From Verrucosispora sp. WMMD573 (GTDB lineage Bacteria; Actinomycetota; Actinomycetes; Mycobacteriales; Micromonosporaceae): 64,000 bases of DNA. The notes under the pieces were generated by a model. It did no database searches, had not been told where the DNA came from, and saw only the letters and a program-made list of their open reading frames with translations. Position 1 is the first letter of the stretch, and the number at the start of each line of letters is the position of its first letter. Position numbers and translations under genes: made by a program. The DNA lies in contig NZ_CP114901.1 in assembly GCF_027497175.1 (NCBI RefSeq), positions 62,001-126,000 of the forward strand, written 5' to 3'. Below are positions 61,206-64,000 of this stretch, piece after piece.

Positions 61206-62357
61206 ATGCGTGTGCGACGACTCATCCCTGCCCGGGGCCCGTCCCTGTTCGTCAACGCCGGCCTCGCCGCGGCGGTACTGCTGGCAGGCGGTTGGGCGTA
61301 CACCACGTTCACCGCACCGAAGACCGCAGCTGCCGGCGCGTCCCGGACGGTGCCGGTCAGCCGGGCGACGGTGACCTCCGCAGTGTTCGTACCCGGATCC
61401 GTGCGCAGCGCGACGACCGCGAACGCGACCTTCGCCACCGCCGGACCGATCACGGAGATCACCGTCGCCGTCGGCGACTCGGTGAAGAAGGGCCAGGTGC
61501 TGGCCCGAGTCGACGCCTCTGCCGCGAAGCGGGAACTCGCGGGAGCCGAGGCCGACCTCAACGCAGCGCAGGATGCGGTGGACCGGGCGGTGGAGATTGA
61601 CGGTCCCACCACCCAGGCGGATGCGGCGCTGACCCAGGCGGAGCTGAAGGTGGCCGCCGCGCGGGAGAAGGTTGACGGCACCACCCTGACCGCGCCGATC
61701 GCGGGCACCGTGGTGGCCGTCAACGGCAGCGTCGGGGACCTCGGCACCTCGGCAGGCGGCGCGACCGGAGGCGGCACCTCCGGGACCACCGGTAGCACCA
61801 CATCCGGTTCGGGGGGCCTCGTGCAGATCGCCGACCTGACCCGGCTGGAGGTCACCGCCGCGGTACCCGAGGCCGACGCGACCCGGCTCAAGACGGGCAT
61901 GCCCGCCACGGTCAGTTGGAACGCGCTGCCCGGCACCACCGCCGAGGCGACGCTCGCCGCGATCGACCCGAACGCCACCACCGCCAACGACGTGGTGACC
62001 TACGAGGTCACCCTGAGCCTGAAGGACCGTCCCGACGCCGCCCGGCCCGGTCAGAGCGTGCAGGTCACCGTCACCCTCGACACGGCCGAGAACGTCGTCG
62101 CGGTGTCTGCCCTGGCGGTTACCAGCGCCGGCAGCCGGAATACCGTGACCGTCCTGCACGACGGCGCCCCGGTCGTCCGCTCAGTCGAGGTGGGCCTGCG
62201 GGGGGACCAACTTGTCGAGATCACCTCCGGCCTGACCGAGGGCGACCTGGTCGTGCTGCCCAGCACCGGCGGCACCGACCCGAACACCGGCGGCGGTAGT
62301 CGTGGTGGACCGGCGGGCGGCGGGCTGACCGGTGGCGGCGGGCGCGGCAACCGGTGA
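61206..62357 (+). CDS. HlyD/RND-type efflux adaptor protein, second copy
   Basis: The 383-residue protein has an N-terminal membrane helix (NAGLAAAVLLAGGWAYTTF), a split lipoyl domain (ITEITVAVGDSVKKGQVLAR and TTLTAPIAGTVVAVNGSVGD), a short coiled coil, a Gly/Thr/Ser insert, barrel domains (TAAVPEADATRLKTGMPATV) and a Gly-rich end. It is not a close duplicate of the first adaptor. Its stop overlaps the ABC ATPase start (GTGA), so this is the partner of the exporter. Confidence 0.9.
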   Translation: MRVRRLIPARGPSLFVNAGLAAAVLLAGGWAYTTFTAPKTAAAGASRTVPVSRATVTSAVFVPGSVRSATTANATFATAGPITEITVAVGDSVKKGQVLARVDASAAKRELAGAEADLNAAQDAVDRAVEIDGPTTQADAALTQAELKVAAAREKVDGTTLTAPIAGTVVAVNGSVGDLGTSAGGATGGGTSGTTGSTTSGSGGLVQIADLTRLEVTAAVPEADATRLKTGMPATVSWNALPGTTAEATLAAIDPNATTANDVVTYEVTLSLKDRPDAARPGQSVQVTVTLDTAENVVAVSALAVTSAGSRNTVTVLHDGAPVVRSVEVGLRGDQLVEITSGLTEGDLVVLPSTGGTDPNTGGGSRGGPAGGGLTGGGGRGNR

Positions 62358-63097
62358 CCCTCTACCTGGTCGGCGGAACTCGCCGCACGACCGAGGGCGT
62401 GCGCCGTCCGGTGCTCGATGTCCGTGACCTGACCAAGGTGTACGGGCAGGGCGAGGCGACGGTGTACGCGCTGCGCGGGGTGTCGCTGACCGCTGCGGCC
62501 GGCGACTACGTGGCGATCATGGGATCCTCCGGATCCGGAAAGTCGACGTTGATGAACATCCTCGGCTGCCTCGACGTGCCCAGCGCCGGCACCTACCGCC
62601 TGGACGGAGTCGACGTCAGCCGGCTCGACGACGCCCGACTGGCCCTCGTCCGCAACCGGCGCATCGGGTTCGTCTTCCAGTCGTTCAATCTCATCCCCCG
62701 CACCTCCGCCGTGGCCAACGTCGAAATGCCCCTGGCGTACGCCGGTGTCAAGCCGGCCGAGCGACGTCGACGGGCCCTCGCGGCCCTGGACATGGTAGGT
62801 CTCGCCGGTCGGGCTGGCCACGAGCCGAACCAGCTCTCCGGCGGACAACAGCAACGCGTCGCCCTCGCCCGCGCCCTGGTCACCGAGCCCGCGCTGATCC
62901 TCGCCGACGAACCCACCGGAAACCTCGACAGCCACTCCACTGAGGAGGTGCTGGCCATCCTCGACCAGCTGCACACCGCCGGCCGCACCATCATCATGAT
63001 CACCCACGAGACGGAGGTTGCCGCCCGAGCCCGCCGGCTGGTCACCCTCTTCGACGGACGAATCACCACCGACATACGACAGGACGGCACCCGGTGA
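62354..63097 (+). CDS. MacB-like ABC transporter ATP-binding protein
   Basis: The 247-residue ATPase has the MacB/LolD sequence pattern: YGQGEATVYALRGVSLT, Walker A IMGSSGSGKSTLMNILGCLD, FVFQSFNLIPRTSAVANVEM, the signature LSGGQQQRVALARALV and Walker B LILADEPTGNLD. It powers export or mechanotransmission through the permease that follows. It overlaps both neighbours by four bases. Confidence 0.95.
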   Translation: MTLYLVGGTRRTTEGVRRPVLDVRDLTKVYGQGEATVYALRGVSLTAAAGDYVAIMGSSGSGKSTLMNILGCLDVPSAGTYRLDGVDVSRLDDARLALVRNRRIGFVFQSFNLIPRTSAVANVEMPLAYAGVKPAERRRRALAALDMVGLAGRAGHEPNQLSGGQQQRVALARALVTEPALILADEPTGNLDSHSTEEVLAILDQLHTAGRTIIMITHETEVAARARRLVTLFDGRITTDIRQDGTR

Positions 63098-64000
63098 GCC
63101 TGCTGGAGATCCTCCGCTTCGCCGGCCGTGGCGTCGCCGCCAACAAGCTACGCTCGGCGCTGACCATGCTCGGCATCCTCATCGGCGTCGCCGCGGTCAT
63201 CCTGCTGGTCGCCGTCGGCAACGGCTCCGCCCAAGCCGTCAACCGCAGCATCGAGGCGCTGGGCACCAACACCATCACCGTGTCCAGCACCGCCCGAGGC
63301 GGGACGACGCCATCGGCGCTCACAATCGACATCGCACAGTCCCTGCACGACCCGGCACTCGCCCCCGACGTCCGGGCGGTCTCACCGGTGGTCAACACCG
63401 CGCCGACGATGACCCACGCCGGGACCGAGCACCCGGTGGCACAGCTCCTCGGCACCCACCCGACCTACTTCGGCTCGTCCAACAGCCCACTCGCCGCCGG
63501 CACCGCCTTCACCGACCAGGACGTGACCCAGGGGCGGCGGGTGATCGTGCTCGGACAGACCGTCGCCACCGAACTGTTCGCCGACACCCACCCGGTCGGC
63601 CAGCAGGTCACCGTCGGCGGCGCCCTGTTCACCGTCGTCGGCGTCCTCGCCGAGAAGAGTTCGGCGTCCGGCTTCTCCGACCCCAACGACCTCGCCGTCG
63701 CCCCGCTCACCGCCGTGCAACAGACCCTCACCGGGTACGGGCCGGTGAACTCCATTCTCGTCGAGGCCACCGGGCCGGACCGCGTTGACGCCGCCCAGCA
63801 GCAGGTCACCCAGATCCTCAACCAGCGCCTCAAGCTGCCGGCCGGCACCGCCGCCACCGGCCGTGGTGGAGGTGGTGGTGCGGGAGCCACCCCGTACCGG
63901 ATCCAGAACGCCGCTCAACTGCTCGCCACCCGCACCGAGACCGCACAGACCTTCACCGTCCTGCTCGGCGCCGTCGCCGGCATCAGCCTGCTCGTCGGCG
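63094..64000 (+). CDS. MacB-like ABC transporter permease (3' end outside window)
   Basis: The first 302 residues show the MacB/FtsX layout: a first helix with ANKLRSALTMLGILIGVAAV, then a large external domain with NTITVSSTARGG, GRRVIVLGQTVATELFAD and VGVLAEKSSASGFSDPNDLA, and the beginning of the second helix (TVLLGAVAGISLLVG) where the window ends. Gram-positive MacB systems of this kind export peptides or drugs or signal envelope stress. GTG at 63094 overlaps the ATPase stop. Confidence 0.93.
   Translation, partial: MSLLEILRFAGRGVAANKLRSALTMLGILIGVAAVILLVAVGNGSAQAVNRSIEALGTNTITVSSTARGGTTPSALTIDIAQSLHDPALAPDVRAVSPVVNTAPTMTHAGTEHPVAQLLGTHPTYFGSSNSPLAAGTAFTDQDVTQGRRVIVLGQTVATELFADTHPVGQQVTVGGALFTVVGVLAEKSSASGFSDPNDLAVAPLTAVQQTLTGYGPVNSILVEATGPDRVDAAQQQVTQILNQRLKLPAGTAATGRGGGGGAGATPYRIQNAAQLLATRTETAQTFTVLLGAVAGISLLVG

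Overview
The window is very GC-rich actinomycete DNA. Many starts are GTG, stop and start codons often overlap as ATGA or GTGA, and several genes look leaderless. Together with the CBM2-bearing cellulases, the cobalamin genes, a trehalose phosphatase-GH15 fusion and the general protein flavour, this suggests a Micromonospora-type soil or plant-associated bacterium of the Micromonosporaceae. That placement is inferred from gene content; no marker gene is present.

Layout. 1-29.8 kb is ordinary chromosomal core: the end of an MFS transporter, truncated haemoglobin, YbjN protein, thioesterase, EttA, trehalose synthesis (otsA plus an otsB-GH15 fusion), a secreted lysozyme-like protein, six cobalamin genes in three groups (cobA-cobT-cobC, cobB, cobD-cobQ), a class A PBP, SURF1, an ATP-dependent DNA ligase, an M20 peptidase, a second-type SSB, an HPF-like protein, a lipase-like hydrolase and tRNA-Arg(TCT). 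29.9-31.6 kb is a decayed strip after the tRNA with an orphan iron-box-like palindrome, vapBC remains and LacI fragments.

31.6-42.4 kb is the most interesting part, a minus-strand catabolic cluster. It runs from a secreted protein of an unnamed family (conserved WSSDGNYHDRDD motif) through an ABC sugar importer without its own ATPase, a VOC protein, a DUF1537 acid-sugar kinase, an amidohydrolase, an isopropylmalate/tartrate dehydrogenase-like enzyme, a Gfo/Idh/MocA oxidoreductase and a GntR regulator to a second secreted paralogue. Most enzyme genes overlap by a few bases. A third paralogue with a CBM6 domain lies at 55.5-56.7 kb and shares an apparently identical 713-bp block with the first. 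Next to the cluster are a GH5-AA10 (LPMO) operon and a GH6 cellulase with CebR-like operators, a LacI regulator overlapped by a Ser/Thr kinase gene, an IS701 element with a candidate -1 frameshift site, and a small IS5-type remnant. My reading is that the region couples extracellular polysaccharide attack with import and catabolism of an acidic sugar or related product. The substrate is unknown.

53.5-64 kb holds a SigE-type ECF sigma factor opposite a GerMN-like membrane protein, a small lipoprotein, then a two-component system flanked by two HlyD/RND-type adaptors and followed by a MacB-like ABC transporter whose permease runs off the window.
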